Positions 1-8,161 of a stretch of DNA of 64,000 nt are shown here, piece by piece (position 1 is the first letter of the stretch; each line of letters begins with the position of its first letter). Source of the DNA: Gammaproteobacteria bacterium (GTDB lineage: Bacteria; Pseudomonadota; Gammaproteobacteria; SZUA-140); the NCBI GenBank assembly GCA_016712635.1, contig JADJQS010000007.1, positions 1 through 64,000 on the forward strand, in the 5' to 3' direction. Under the pieces are notes generated by a model, which saw nothing but the letters and a program-made list of their open reading frames with translations, did not search any database and was not told where the DNA came from. The translations under genes and the position numbers were made by a program.

Positions 1-216
1 GAAGGTTGCGTCGTCACATTCCGGCAACACATGCCTGGTATGGAGATGTCGAGCGACAATACCGTCGTGACCATGGGAGACACGGGCGGCGGGGTCTACA
101 CCGGCGCATCGTCCGAATACACTATGGGCGGCGACTGGCGCATCGAGGTGACGTTCACCTGCGCCGGCCAGGCGCGCACGGCCGCATTCGACTACACGCT
201 GGAGTGGCCGGAGTAA
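1..216 (+). CDS. YtkA/FixH-like domain protein, C-terminal part only
   Basis: Frame 1 is open from the first base of the window and ends at TAA 214-216, so about 71 C-terminal residues are visible and the start lies outside. The run around HMPGMEM, then a GVYTG-type turn, MGGDWRIEV and a closing beta strand resemble the end of YtkA-like/FixH immunoglobulin-like domains, which sit in the periplasm or are anchored to the inner membrane. The function is unknown here; relatives occur with copper-handling and oxidase-assembly genes, but no such neighbour can be seen. The family call is by eye and moderate. Confidence 0.5.
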   Translation, partial: EGCVVTFRQHMPGMEMSSDNTVVTMGDTGGGVYTGASSEYTMGGDWRIEVTFTCAGQARTAAFDYTLEWPE

Positions 217-218
217 AA

Positions 219-303
219 CGTGAGGGGTGAGGTGTGAGGCGTTAGGCGAAAATCCGGACGCGATTCATACTTGACTCCTCACGCCTGGCGCCTCACTCCT
301 CAC
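219..303. repeat. Inverted repeat built of GTGAGG-type heptamers (copy 1)
   Basis: The left arm (219-248) is made of GTGAGGN units and the right arm (275-303) of the complementary NCCTCAC units. They pair imperfectly over about 28 nt around a 26-nt loop. The element fills the gap between the YtkA-like gene and the next start codon at 314. Two further copies lie at 22178-22390 and 52292-52373. Confidence 0.75.
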
Positions 304-313
304 CGTCTTTTAT

Positions 314-2993
314 ATGGGCCCCCACTACCTCGACCGCCTGTTCGACCCGCAGTCGGTCGCCGTGTTCGGCGCCACCGAGCGGGCGGAGGCGGTCGGCGAG
401 ATCGTGCTGCGCAACCTGCGGCAGGGCGGCTACGCCGGCGGCCTCTATCCGGTCAATCCCAGGTACGAGACCGTGCAGGGCCTCCGCTGCTATCCCGCGC
501 TGGGCGCCGTCGGAGCGCCGGTCGATATGGCGGTGATCGCGACACCCGCGGCCACCGTGCCCGGCATCATTGGCCAGTGCGGCGAGGCCGGTGTGCGTGC
601 CGCTGTGGTGTTGTCCGCCGGCTTCGGCGAGATCGGCGGGGACGGGCGCGCGCTGGAGGAACAGGTGCGCGACGCCGCGCGCGCGCACGGCGTGCGCCTG
701 GTCGGGCCGAATTGCCTCGGCATCATGGTCCCGCGCCACGGGCTGAACGCAACCTTCAGCAACAACCAGGTGCCGTCCGGGCAGCTCGCGCTGGTCTCGC
801 AGTCGGGCGCGCTGTGCACCGCCATCCTCGACTGGGCGCAGGCGCGCGAGGTCGGATTCTCCGCCGTGGTCTCGCTCGGCAATGCCGTCGACGTTGATTT
901 CGGCGACCTGCTCGGATTCCTCGCGCTCGACGCCGTCCACCCGCGGCATCCTGCTCTACATCGAGTGTGCACGACGCGCGCAACTTCCTCAGCGGCCTGC
1001 GCGCGGCCGCGCGCCTCAAGCCGGTGGTGGTGATCAAGGCCGGGCGCCACGGCGAGGGCGCGCACGCGGCGCTGTCGCATACCGGCGCGCTGGTCGGCGG
1101 CGACGACGTGTTCGACGCGGCCCTGCGCCGCGCCGGCGCGTGCGCGCCTATACCGTCAAGCAGATGTTCGCCGCCGCGGGGATCCTCGCCAGCGGACGGT
1201 TCCCACGCGTATGGCAACCGGCTGGCGATCGTCACCAACGGCGGCGGCCCCGGCGTCATGGCGGCGGACCGCGCCGCGGAGAAGGATGTCGCGCTGGCGG
1301 CGCCGGGCGAGGCGACCGCGCGTGACCTCGGTGCGGCGCTCGGCGCGCGCTGGTCGGGCGGCAACCCGATCGACCTGCTCGGCGACGCGGGACCGGGACT
1401 CTATCGCCAGGCGGTCGGAGTCTGCCTCGCCGATGCCGGGGTCGACGGCGTGCTCGCCATGCTGACGCCGCAGGCGATGACGCATCCGCTCGAGGCCGCG
1501 CAGGCGGTGGTCGAGGCCGCGGCGGACAGCGCGAAACCGGTCCTGACCTGCTGGATGGGCGACACCCAGGTGGAGGATGCGCAGGCGCTGTTCGCGCCAC
1601 AGGATCCCGCACTTCGACACGCCGGAGGAGGCGGTCGAGGCGTTCTCCTATCTCGCCGCCTATCACCGCAACCAGCAGTTGCTGCTGCAGGTGCCGGGAC
1701 CGCTTTCCTATCATGAGGCGCCGGACGTCGAGGGCGCACGCCTGATCGTGGAGGGTGCGCTGGCGCAGGGGCGCGAGGTGCTGACGCCGCTGGAGGCCAA
1801 GGCGCTGCTGCGCGCGTTCCGCATCCCGGTCGTGCCCACCGTCGCGGCGCGCGACGCCGACGAGGCGCTGGTGGTGGCGGAGAACCTCGGCTTCCCGGTC
1901 GCGCTCAAGATCGATTCACCGGAGATCTCGCACAAGTCCGACGTCGGCGGCGTGCGCCTCGACGTCGCCGGTGCGGCGGAGGTGCGTCACGCCTTCAAGG
2001 ACCTGGTCGAGTCGGTCGGGCGGCAGCGACCCGAGGCGGCGATCCGCGGCGTGACCATCGAGCCGATGTACCGCAATCCGAACGCGCGCGAGCTGCTGGT
2101 GGGCGTGGTGTCTGATCCCGTGTTCGGGCCCGCGATCAGTTGCGGCGCCGGCGGCACCATGGTGGAGATCCTGCGCGACCGCGTCGTCTCGCTGCCGCCG
2201 CTCAACGATTTCATCGCCGGCGAGATGATCGCCGGCGCACGCGTGTACGGACTGCTGCAGGCCTTCCGCGGCATGAAGCCGGCGGACATCGCTGCGCTGG
2301 TCACGCTGCTGCGGCGCGTGTCGGACCTGGTGTGCGAGCTGCCGCAACTGCGCGAACTCGACATCAACCCGCTGATGGTCGACGACCGCGGTGTGCTGGC
2401 GCTCGATGCGCGCGTGCGCGTCGCCTTTCCCGCGCCGGCCACGCGGCCCTACGCCCACATGGCGATCCACCCCTATCCGGCCGACCTCGCCCTCTCCTAC
2501 CAGCTCCCCGACGGCACCGATGTCACGCTGCGGCCGATCCGCCCCCGAGGATGCGCGCATCGAGCAGGCGTTCGTGCGCGGACTGTCACCCGAGGCAAAA
2601 TACCTGCGCTTCATGCAGAGCCTGCAGGAGCTGACCCCGGAGATGCTGGTGCGCTTCACGCAGATCGATTACGACCTCGAGATGGCGCTGATCGCCGTCG
2701 TCAGCCAGGGCGGCCAGGAGCGCGAGGTCGCCGTGGCGCGCTACGTCGTCAACCCCGACCGCCGCTCCTGCGAATTCGCCATCGTCGTCGCCGACGCCTG
2801 GCACCGCAAGGGCATCGGCCACCGCCTGATGCAGCGCCTGATCGAGATCGCGCGCGTGCGCGGCCTCGACACCATGGAGGGCGAGGTACTGGCGCAGAAC
2901 ACCGAGATGCTCGCCCTCGCCGCGGCGCTGGGCTTCCGCATCAGCGGGGTGGCGGGGGATGACGGGATCAGGCGGGTGACGCTCGCGTTGTAA
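314..2993 (+). pseudogene. Bifunctional ADP-forming acyl-CoA synthetase family / GNAT acetyltransferase (Pat/YfiQ type), frameshifted
   Basis: Read across frames, this encodes about 890 residues, the usual size of Pat/YfiQ-type protein lysine acetyltransferases. It has a CoA-binding domain (start FDPQSVAVFGAT), a succinyl-CoA synthetase-like domain (GPNCLGIM, LVSQSGAL, TNGGGPGVM), an ATP-grasp domain (ALKIDSPEISHKSDVGGV, ELDINPLMV) and a C-terminal GNAT domain (WHRKGIGHRLMQRLIEIA). Relatives acetylate metabolic enzymes such as acetyl-CoA synthetase. Homology jumps frame near 930, 966, 1140, 1203, 1590 and 2545; the last is an extra C in a C run. Either the gene is decaying or the sequence has indel errors. 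No strong ribosome binding site precedes 314, because an inverted repeat abuts it. Confidence 0.8.
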
Positions 2994-3254
2994 TAATACA
3001 AAGTCATTACCCCCGTCGGGTTATGTCCGCTATCCTTGTGATGAAGAGGTCTCCTATATAAAGTAGTCGTCAATTCTCTGGCTTGCAGCGGGCGACCGGG
3101 TGTGCGAATCAGGAAGCCAGGTGTGATGTGCCAACGTATCGCGACGCTGTGTTTGATAGAGTTGATATCTTGGGGAGCAAGGGGTTGGGGATGGGTGAGG
3201 TGTGCTATACGGAATCGGCCTATCACCAATATCAACGATTCCGTCTAATTAACT

Positions 3255-3261
3255 GTTAGGC
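3255..3261 (+). other. Integron core site GTTAGGC, left edge of gene cassette
   Basis: GTTAGGC fits the GTTRRRY core with the crossover after the G. It is the exact reverse complement of the GCCTAAC that opens the attC at 4224, which is what an integrated cassette should show. I found no full attC upstream of it, so the left partner was probably an attI or a secondary site. Confidence 0.7.
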
Positions 3262-4280
3262 ATGTACGAAACTTGGCGGCGATGACTCACGGCTTTCTAG
3301 TTGGACTCTTCGACGTACTCGGATTCGAGCAAAAGCTCAGGGCAATTGGTTTGGCCGAAATGCGGGCGCGCTATGAAGCGCTTATCGGCGCAGTTAACTA
3401 CCGCAAGCAGCAGGCACAGCGTGTCTTTGGCGAAATGAAGTTTCAAGAAGCCCCTTATTGGACTGCTGATGGCGACGTTTTCATCTTTAGCGAGACGCAC
3501 GGTGCCTACGCTAGCGATTCAATCCTGCTGTGGGCAAATCGAACATGGCCGGAGGCGCGGTCCATGGATGCCGGTGAACTCGATCTGCTTGCCCAAGACC
3601 CGGCGAATGGGTGGGCTGTTAGGCCAGTCCCCTGCGATAACTTTCTTGATGTATGCAATGATCTGATCTGTCACGGACTGGAAGTGGGACTACCGCTCCG
3701 AGGTGCGGTGTCAATGGGGGACGCTGTCCTCGACAGTGGAAACAGCATCTTTCTGGGCGTTCCCTTGGTTGACGCCGCTCGACTGGAACGTGGACAGAGA
3801 GCTATTGGCGCGGGCGTGTGCAAGACTTTCCTTGACCAGACGATTCCCAAGCGATTGTTCTCGAGTTTGACCAGCATCTGAAAGACCCCGTTCCTGCGCA
3901 ATGGGGTGACTATGTGCTGGATTGGCCGCGGCACTGGAGACACACGCGTTCCGGCGATTTGGTGAAAGTCATTAAATCCTTGAATGTAGACAAAGAGCAT
4001 GCAAAGTACTACGAGAACACTGTCGCGTTCGTCGATCACTCGACGAGGATGGCGAGTCAATTCGAATCATCTGCCGAGGTATCGATCCGCTCGGTCTACG
4101 AGGAGTTCTCGTGGTCAAACCAAGAGCTTTCCGTTCGGGCACGTGCCGTGCGCCGCGTTCCAATTGATACCGCCAAAGCATGAACGGGCACAGCTTACAG
4201 CTCGGAATTCCAGGCGAATACATGCCTAACCCCAGCATGCAGCCGACGCACATCAATCCGCGCGCGGCTGATGCTGAACG
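3256..4280 (+). mobile_element. Solitary integron gene cassette with its own attC
   Basis: The element runs from the crossover in GTTAGGC (3255-3261) to the crossover in GTTGGGC (4280-4286), 1,025 nt, with one gene in the canonical orientation and the attC at its 3' end. The first bases after the left crossover match the complement of the first half-site of the attC, a hallmark of a cassette that once circularised. No integrase gene and no second attC are visible, so it is a lone attC element rather than a complete integron. Its moderate GC contrasts with the GC-rich core. Confidence 0.75.
3282..4183 (+). pseudogene. Class III nucleotidyl cyclase-like protein (cassette gene), one frameshift
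   Basis: The first frame (to 3881) begins LFDVLGF, like the metal-binding start of class III cyclase domains. It continues with an ADGDVFIF segment that resembles the second metal Asp strand and with LPLRGAVSMGDAV followed by NSIFLGVPLVDAARLE, typical of the later half of this fold. Near 3850 the reading moves by one base and continues as IVLEFDQHLKDPV to the TGA at 4181-4183, giving about 300 residues in all. Whether it makes a cyclic nucleotide is unknown. No effector gene of a known cyclic-nucleotide defence system is adjacent. ATG 3282 is preferred over TTG 3273. The frameshift may be real or a sequencing error. Confidence 0.6.
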
Positions 4281-4286
4281 TTGGGC
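4224..4286 (+). other. attC recombination site (59-base element)
   Basis: A 63-nt imperfect palindrome. It opens with GCCTAAC (RYYYAAC) and closes with GTTGGGC (GTTRRRY). The inner boxes CAGCATGCAGCCG (4233-4245) and CGGCTGATGCTG (4265-4276) are complementary except for one extra base in the left box, the extrahelical base typical of attC sites. It lies about 40 nt downstream of the cassette gene. Confidence 0.85.
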
Positions 4287-4366
4287 GGCTCGATGGATAC
4301 CCTCTCGCCGATCCTAGGTAGAATGGACTTCTTGAGGCACGAGGGCCGCATTCTTCGGAATCATAC

Positions 4367-5554
4367 ATGCCAGAGATAAACCCACAAATCCTTATTTGGG
4401 CAAGAAAATCCGCAGGATTTGACGTCGCCACGGCGTCCAAGAAACTTGCACTTGCAGATTCCAAAACAGCGTCCGGCATCGAGAAGTTACATGCCTACGA
4501 AGCGGGCCTGCGGCAGCCCTCTCGCCCCCTGCTCGTCAAAATGGCGAAGCAGTATCGGCGACCGCTTTTGACCTTCTATCTGAGCGAACCACCACTCGCT
4601 GGTAACCGAGGAGGACTTTCGCACCTAACGCATGCGGTTGAACCCTCGCAAAATGCGCTTGTTGATGCCTTGGTTCGAAACGTACGCGAGACAAGAAATC
4701 GTTAAAGATGCCTTGGTCTCGGCGCAGGAGCGGGAACCGCTTGGTTTCGTTGGTTCCTATGATCTCAAAATGGCGCACCAGGGCTCGTTGATAGGATTCA
4801 ACAGTCAATTGATTTTGATCGAGAGCAATATCGACAGTTCCGGAGCCAGCCGGAAGCATTCAAGTACTTACGCTCTCGAGTTGAAAATATCGGTGTCTTC
4901 ACGCTGCTCCTTGGAAATCTAGGTAGCCACCACACAACTCTGAGCACTGAAGTCTTCCGGGGATTTGCCTTATCGGATGACATTGCCCCGTTTGTTGTAA
5001 TAAATGATCAAGACGCAAAAGCTGCTTGGTCTGTCACTTTACTTCATGAGTTAGCACATATATGGCTTGGTGAAACTGGCATTAGCGGCGGTACCTATGA
5101 CCGGGCCATTGAAAAATTTTGCAATGAGGTCGCATCTGAGATTTTAGTGCCCGAGGCTGAACTGAGGGCGCGATTTAATTACGATGCACTAGCAGATCGG
5201 GACAGTTCTATCAAGGCCATTGATTTCTTTGCCACAACTTGGAAGGTAAGTTCTCGACTCCTCGCGTTTCGGTTGTTGCAACAGAATGCGATTGATCGCC
5301 AGCAGTTTGAACAACTTGGACGTTTTTCTTTGAGCGCTGGGGCTGAGAGAAAGAAGCAGAAGGCGAAAGATCGAAGTAGCGAAGGCGGGCCATCTTACTA
5401 CATCCTAAATCGGTATCGAGTTGGGACTGCGCTCCTGGATGCCTCTCAACGCCTACTTAGGTCGGGTGAGCTTTCGACCACCCGGGCAGCGACGGTTTTG
5501 GGCGTTCGGGCGCTGAAGGTCGAGAAGATGTTCAGTGAGCCCAATTTGGGTTAG
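4367..5554 (+). pseudogene. XRE-family regulator / ImmA-IrrE metallopeptidase fusion, two compensating frameshifts
   Basis: The N-terminal ~80 residues contain a helix-turn-helix-like segment (LIWARKSAGFDVATASKKLA, then YEAGLRQPSRPLL). The middle and C-terminal parts are an ImmA/IrrE domain with the zinc motif LLHELAHIW near 5042-5068 and a distal EVASEILVPE. The frame changes near 4685 and back near 4772, so about 30 residues are misread without major loss of the rest. Such proteins cleave or inactivate regulators, and those paired with DUF4411 PIN proteins look like toxin-antitoxin modules. The next gene starts 5 nt later. The region is visibly less GC-rich than the core genome. Confidence 0.7.
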
Positions 5555-5559
5555 AAGCG

Positions 5560-6073
5560 ATGCTTTATCTTCTTGACGCCAATACCCTAATTGATGCGAA
5601 GCGCGACTATTTTCAGTTCGAGCGCGTCCCAGAGTTTTGGGATTGGCTACAGAATCAGGGTGATATTGGAAAAATCAAAGTGCCGCTCGAGATCTATGAG
5701 GAGTTTGAGGAGGCGCGAAGAGCGGATGGGAGTCGCGACGAACTTTCGGAATGGGCCGCAAGACCCAAAGTTCGGGATGCGCTGCTGCTGTCCGAAGACG
5801 CCGATCCCGGTGGTCGCATTTGTCACGGCGACTGGATACGCCTCAGATTTGACGGAAGATGAAATCGAAAAGATTGGGCGAGACCCTTTCCTCATCGCGT
5901 ATGCTAAAGCTGACCTTGGCAATCGGACCATCGTTTCCACCGAGGTGTCGAAGCCAAGTCGGACGAGAGCAAATCGTAGGGTTCCTGATGTTTGCCGCGC
6001 TATGGGTATTCGCTGCATCAATAATTTCAATATGCTCAATGAATTAGATTTCAGGACCGGATGGCGGGAATGA
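5560..6073 (+). pseudogene. DUF4411 PIN-like domain protein, one frameshift
   Basis: It starts MLYLLDANTLIDAKRDYF, the N-terminal Asp strand of PIN-like nucleases. It continues in frame 1 to about 5810, then one base later in frame as VVAFVTATGYASDLTEDEIE, IGRDPFLIAYAKAD and TTEVSKPS-like sequence (here STEVSKPSRTRANRRVPDVC), all typical of DUF4411. The family is about 165 residues long, as here once the shift is ignored. It is placed 5 nt after the ImmA-type gene, so the pair is probably one transcript and a toxin-antitoxin-like module. RNase activity is inferred from the PIN fold only. Confidence 0.7.
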
Positions 6074-6089
6074 GCATCCGCGGACGGCA

Positions 6090-6110
6090 TTAAGGGGTCG
6101 GAGCCCTTAA
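6090..6110. repeat. Palindrome TTAAGGG / CCCTTAA (REP-like)
   Basis: TTAAGGG and CCCTTAA arms enclose a short GTCGGAG loop. This AAGGGGTC-type palindrome resembles repeats that travel with REP-associated tyrosine transposases, though no such transposase is in the window. It lies 16 nt after the DUF4411 stop. Confidence 0.6.
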
Positions 6111-6134
6111 TTTTGCGAGATAGCTTATAAGCTT

Positions 6135-6161
6135 CCCGGATTCCGCTTCGCTCCATCCGGG
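6135..6161. repeat. REP element CCCGGAT...ATCCGGG (copy 1)
   Basis: A 7-bp perfect stem around a pyrimidine/GC loop, 28 nt upstream of the first flavin reductase copy. The same element precedes the second copy (6558-6584), and an inverted copy lies at 32430-32458. Confidence 0.75.
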
Positions 6162-6189
6162 CTACATCTATGAGCGAGAGGGTGAGGTG

Positions 6190-6627
6190 ATGAAGAAGAT
6201 ACCGATTGGCAAGGCCTTCACCCTGATGGAATCCGGCCCGGTCGTCCTGGTGACGACCCATGACGGGAATAGGGCCAACATCATGACCATCTCCTGGGCC
6301 ATGGTGATGGACTTCACGCCCCTGTTCGCCATCACCACGGGTCCCTGGAACTTTTCCTATGCCGCGCTGAAGAAGACGCGGGAGTGCGTCATCGCGATCC
6401 CGACGGTGGACCTCATCGACACGGTCGTCGGCGTGGGCACCTGTTCCGGCGCCGATACGGACAAATTCGCGCGGTTCGGGTTGACGCCGGCGAAGGGTAA
6501 ATACGTCCGTGAAAATCGGGGACAGACCACGGTATCGCTAGGTGTTTTTATAAGCTCCCCGGATTCCGCTGCGCTTCATCCGGGCCATAATGCTACGATG
6601 GCCGGCATTGGAGGTGCAGGGCAATGA
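6190..6627 (+). pseudogene. Truncated duplicate of flavin reductase-like gene
   Basis: Residues 1-107 (6190-6509) are almost identical to the intact gene starting at 6624 (both begin MKKIPIGKAFTLMESGPVV). After 6509 the match stops abruptly and the frame runs through repeat sequence (GGGGACAG, then a REP) to a stop at 6625-6627. The missing C-terminal half of the flavin-binding barrel makes a working product unlikely. A GAGGGTGAGG ribosome binding site precedes ATG 6190. It is best read as the remnant of a tandem duplication. Confidence 0.8.
6558..6584. repeat. REP element CCCGGAT...ATCCGGG (copy 2)
   Basis: It has the same stem as the element at 6135-6161 and the same upstream TTATAAGCT context. 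It sits 39 nt before the intact flavin reductase copy, so the REP was part of the duplicated unit. Confidence 0.75.
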
Positions 6628-7214
6628 AGAAGATACCGATCGGCAAGGCTTTCACCCTGATGGAATCCGGCCCGGTCGTGTTCATTACGACCCACGACGG
6701 GAAGAAGGCGAACCTCATGACTATCTCCTGGGCCATGGTGATGGACTTCACGCCCCTGTTCGCCATCACCACGGGTCCCTGGAACTTTTCCTATGCCGCG
6801 CTGAAGAAGACGCGGGAGTGCGTCATCGCGATTCCGACGGTGGATCTGATCGACACGGTCGTCGACGTGGGGACCTGTTCCGGCGCCGACACGGACAAGT
6901 TCGCGCGCTTCGGGTTGACGCCGGTGAAGGGCAAACACGTCCGGGCGCCGCTGATCCGGGAGTGCCTCGCCAACATCGAATGTAAGGTCATCGATATCGT
7001 CAGGAAACACAATATCGTCGTCCTCGAGGGCATGATGGCGTATATCGACAATGACCGTAAGGAAAAGCGCACCCTGCATGCCGTTGGCGACGGCACCTTC
7101 ATCGCCGACGGGCGCAGGCTGGATCGCAGAAAGGCGATGCGTGCGAAGATTCCGCCGGGCGCCTGGTCCGGCAGATCGTTCCGTCAGCCTTCTTCCGGCG
7201 CAATGTCGGGATAG
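6624..7214 (+). CDS. Flavin reductase-like domain protein (flavoredoxin family)
   Basis: 196 residues, the usual size for FMN-binding split-barrel flavin reductase-like/flavoredoxin proteins. The segments THDGKKANLMTISW and FAITTGPWNFSYAALKKTRE are the FMN-contacting strand and loop of this family, and CKVIDIVRKHNIVVLEG is the central strand pair. It probably reduces or carries FMN in the cytoplasm; its partner is unknown. The start ATG overlaps the stop of the truncated copy (ATGA), with GGAGG 10 nt upstream. The last 15 residues (after IPPGAW) look low in conservation. Confidence 0.8.
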   Translation: MKKIPIGKAFTLMESGPVVFITTHDGKKANLMTISWAMVMDFTPLFAITTGPWNFSYAALKKTRECVIAIPTVDLIDTVVDVGTCSGADTDKFARFGLTPVKGKHVRAPLIRECLANIECKVIDIVRKHNIVVLEGMMAYIDNDRKEKRTLHAVGDGTFIADGRRLDRRKAMRAKIPPGAWSGRSFRQPSSGAMSG

Positions 7215-7301
7215 TTGGGGCCGGAGCGGAAAAGCAGTACAGTATCCCTGTTCCATCCTGCGGGCGGCGGTCTTTTCCACGACTTAACGGGAGGTGCGAT
7301 C

Positions 7302-7496
7302 ATGGCGGGGTACACGTGCAAGAAGTGCGGCATGTCGATCGGCAGCATGACGTGCGGCAAATGCGGCAAGGAACTCAATCATGGCACGATCACCACGGCC
7401 GACGGCAAGTCGGTACACGTCTCGGAATGTCCGGGCGGGCACGGCAAGGTGAAATCGCCGATGTGCTGCGGCCAGGACATGGCGTGCGCGGTATAA
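7302..7496 (+). CDS. Small Cys-rich zinc-ribbon-like protein
   Basis: 64 residues with CKKCG, CGKCGKE and a C-terminal PMCCGQDMAC, i.e. several paired cysteines suited to binding zinc or iron. A GGGAGG ribosome binding site lies 6 nt before ATG. The N-terminal part resembles short zinc-ribbon proteins and the end resembles desulforedoxin-like CCGxxM motifs. No function is assigned. It follows the flavin reductase gene in the same direction (87 nt gap), so a redox link is possible but not shown. Confidence 0.65.
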   Translation: MAGYTCKKCGMSIGSMTCGKCGKELNHGTITTADGKSVHVSECPGGHGKVKSPMCCGQDMACAV

Positions 7497-7506
7497 ACTG
7501 GCGATG

Positions 7507-7526
7507 AGGGGAGGAATTCCTCCCCT
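7507..7526. terminator. Perfect palindrome AGGGGAGGAATTCCTCCCCT
   Basis: A 20-bp perfect palindrome starting 10 nt after the stop of the zinc-ribbon gene. It has no long T run (GTTGCTTC follows), so it may be a weak terminator or transcript-stabilising hairpin. Confidence 0.45.
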
Positions 7527-7586
7527 GTTGCTTCACAGGGAGGTTCGCGCCGGGGATTGCGCTCACGGCCATCACGGGAGGATGCC

Positions 7587-8078
7587 ATGCTGTTCGATCT
7601 GCCGATGTTCACCTTGCTCCATGTCGTCATCAGTGTCCTGGGGATCATCGCGGGACTTGTTGTCGTGGGCGGACTCATGGCCGGGGCGCGGCTGGAGGGC
7701 TGGGCCGCGCTGTTCCTCGCGACCACGATCATCACCAGCGTGAGCGGATTCGGCTTTCCGTCCGCGGCAGTCACGCCGGCACATGTCGTGGGGACAATAT
7801 CGCTCGCGGTGCTGGCCGTCTGTCTGATGGCGTACTACTGGAAAGAACTGGCGGGCGGCTGGCGGGCGACGTACGTCATTACCGCCGTGGCGGCGCTCTA
7901 TCTCAATGTCTTCGTGCTGGTCGTGCAGCTCTTCGCCAGGACACCCATGCTCGTGCAATTGGCGCCGACACAGCAGGAACTGCCCTTCGCGGCGACGCAG
8001 GCGCTCGTGTTTGCGCTGTTCGTATCGCTGGGGTGGTCGGCGCTGCGGGGTTTCCGGACGGCGCAGCCGGCCCGGTGA
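7587..8078 (+). CDS. Four-helix membrane protein of unknown function
   Basis: 163 residues with about four membrane segments (roughly residues 5-30, 38-55, 66-85, 96-118) and a further hydrophobic stretch near the C-terminus. ATG 7587 follows GGGAGGA at a good distance. I recognise no catalytic motif; it resembles small predicted inner-membrane proteins annotated only as hypothetical. It converges with metA. Confidence 0.65.
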   Translation: MLFDLPMFTLLHVVISVLGIIAGLVVVGGLMAGARLEGWAALFLATTIITSVSGFGFPSAAVTPAHVVGTISLAVLAVCLMAYYWKELAGGWRATYVITAVAALYLNVFVLVVQLFARTPMLVQLAPTQQELPFAATQALVFALFVSLGWSALRGFRTAQPAR

Positions 8079-8161
8079 CGGTCATCAGACTCCTGGACGG
8101 ATTTCTTGAGCGGCAGCGCAGGGGGAATTCCGGATAACGCCGGGTTTCATCCTGACGGTGT

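Noticed and set aside
3190..3261. Full upstream attC ending at the left cassette boundary
   Set aside because: GTTAGGC is there, but no RYYYAAC half-site or complementary inner boxes were found at the usual distance, so I call only a core site.
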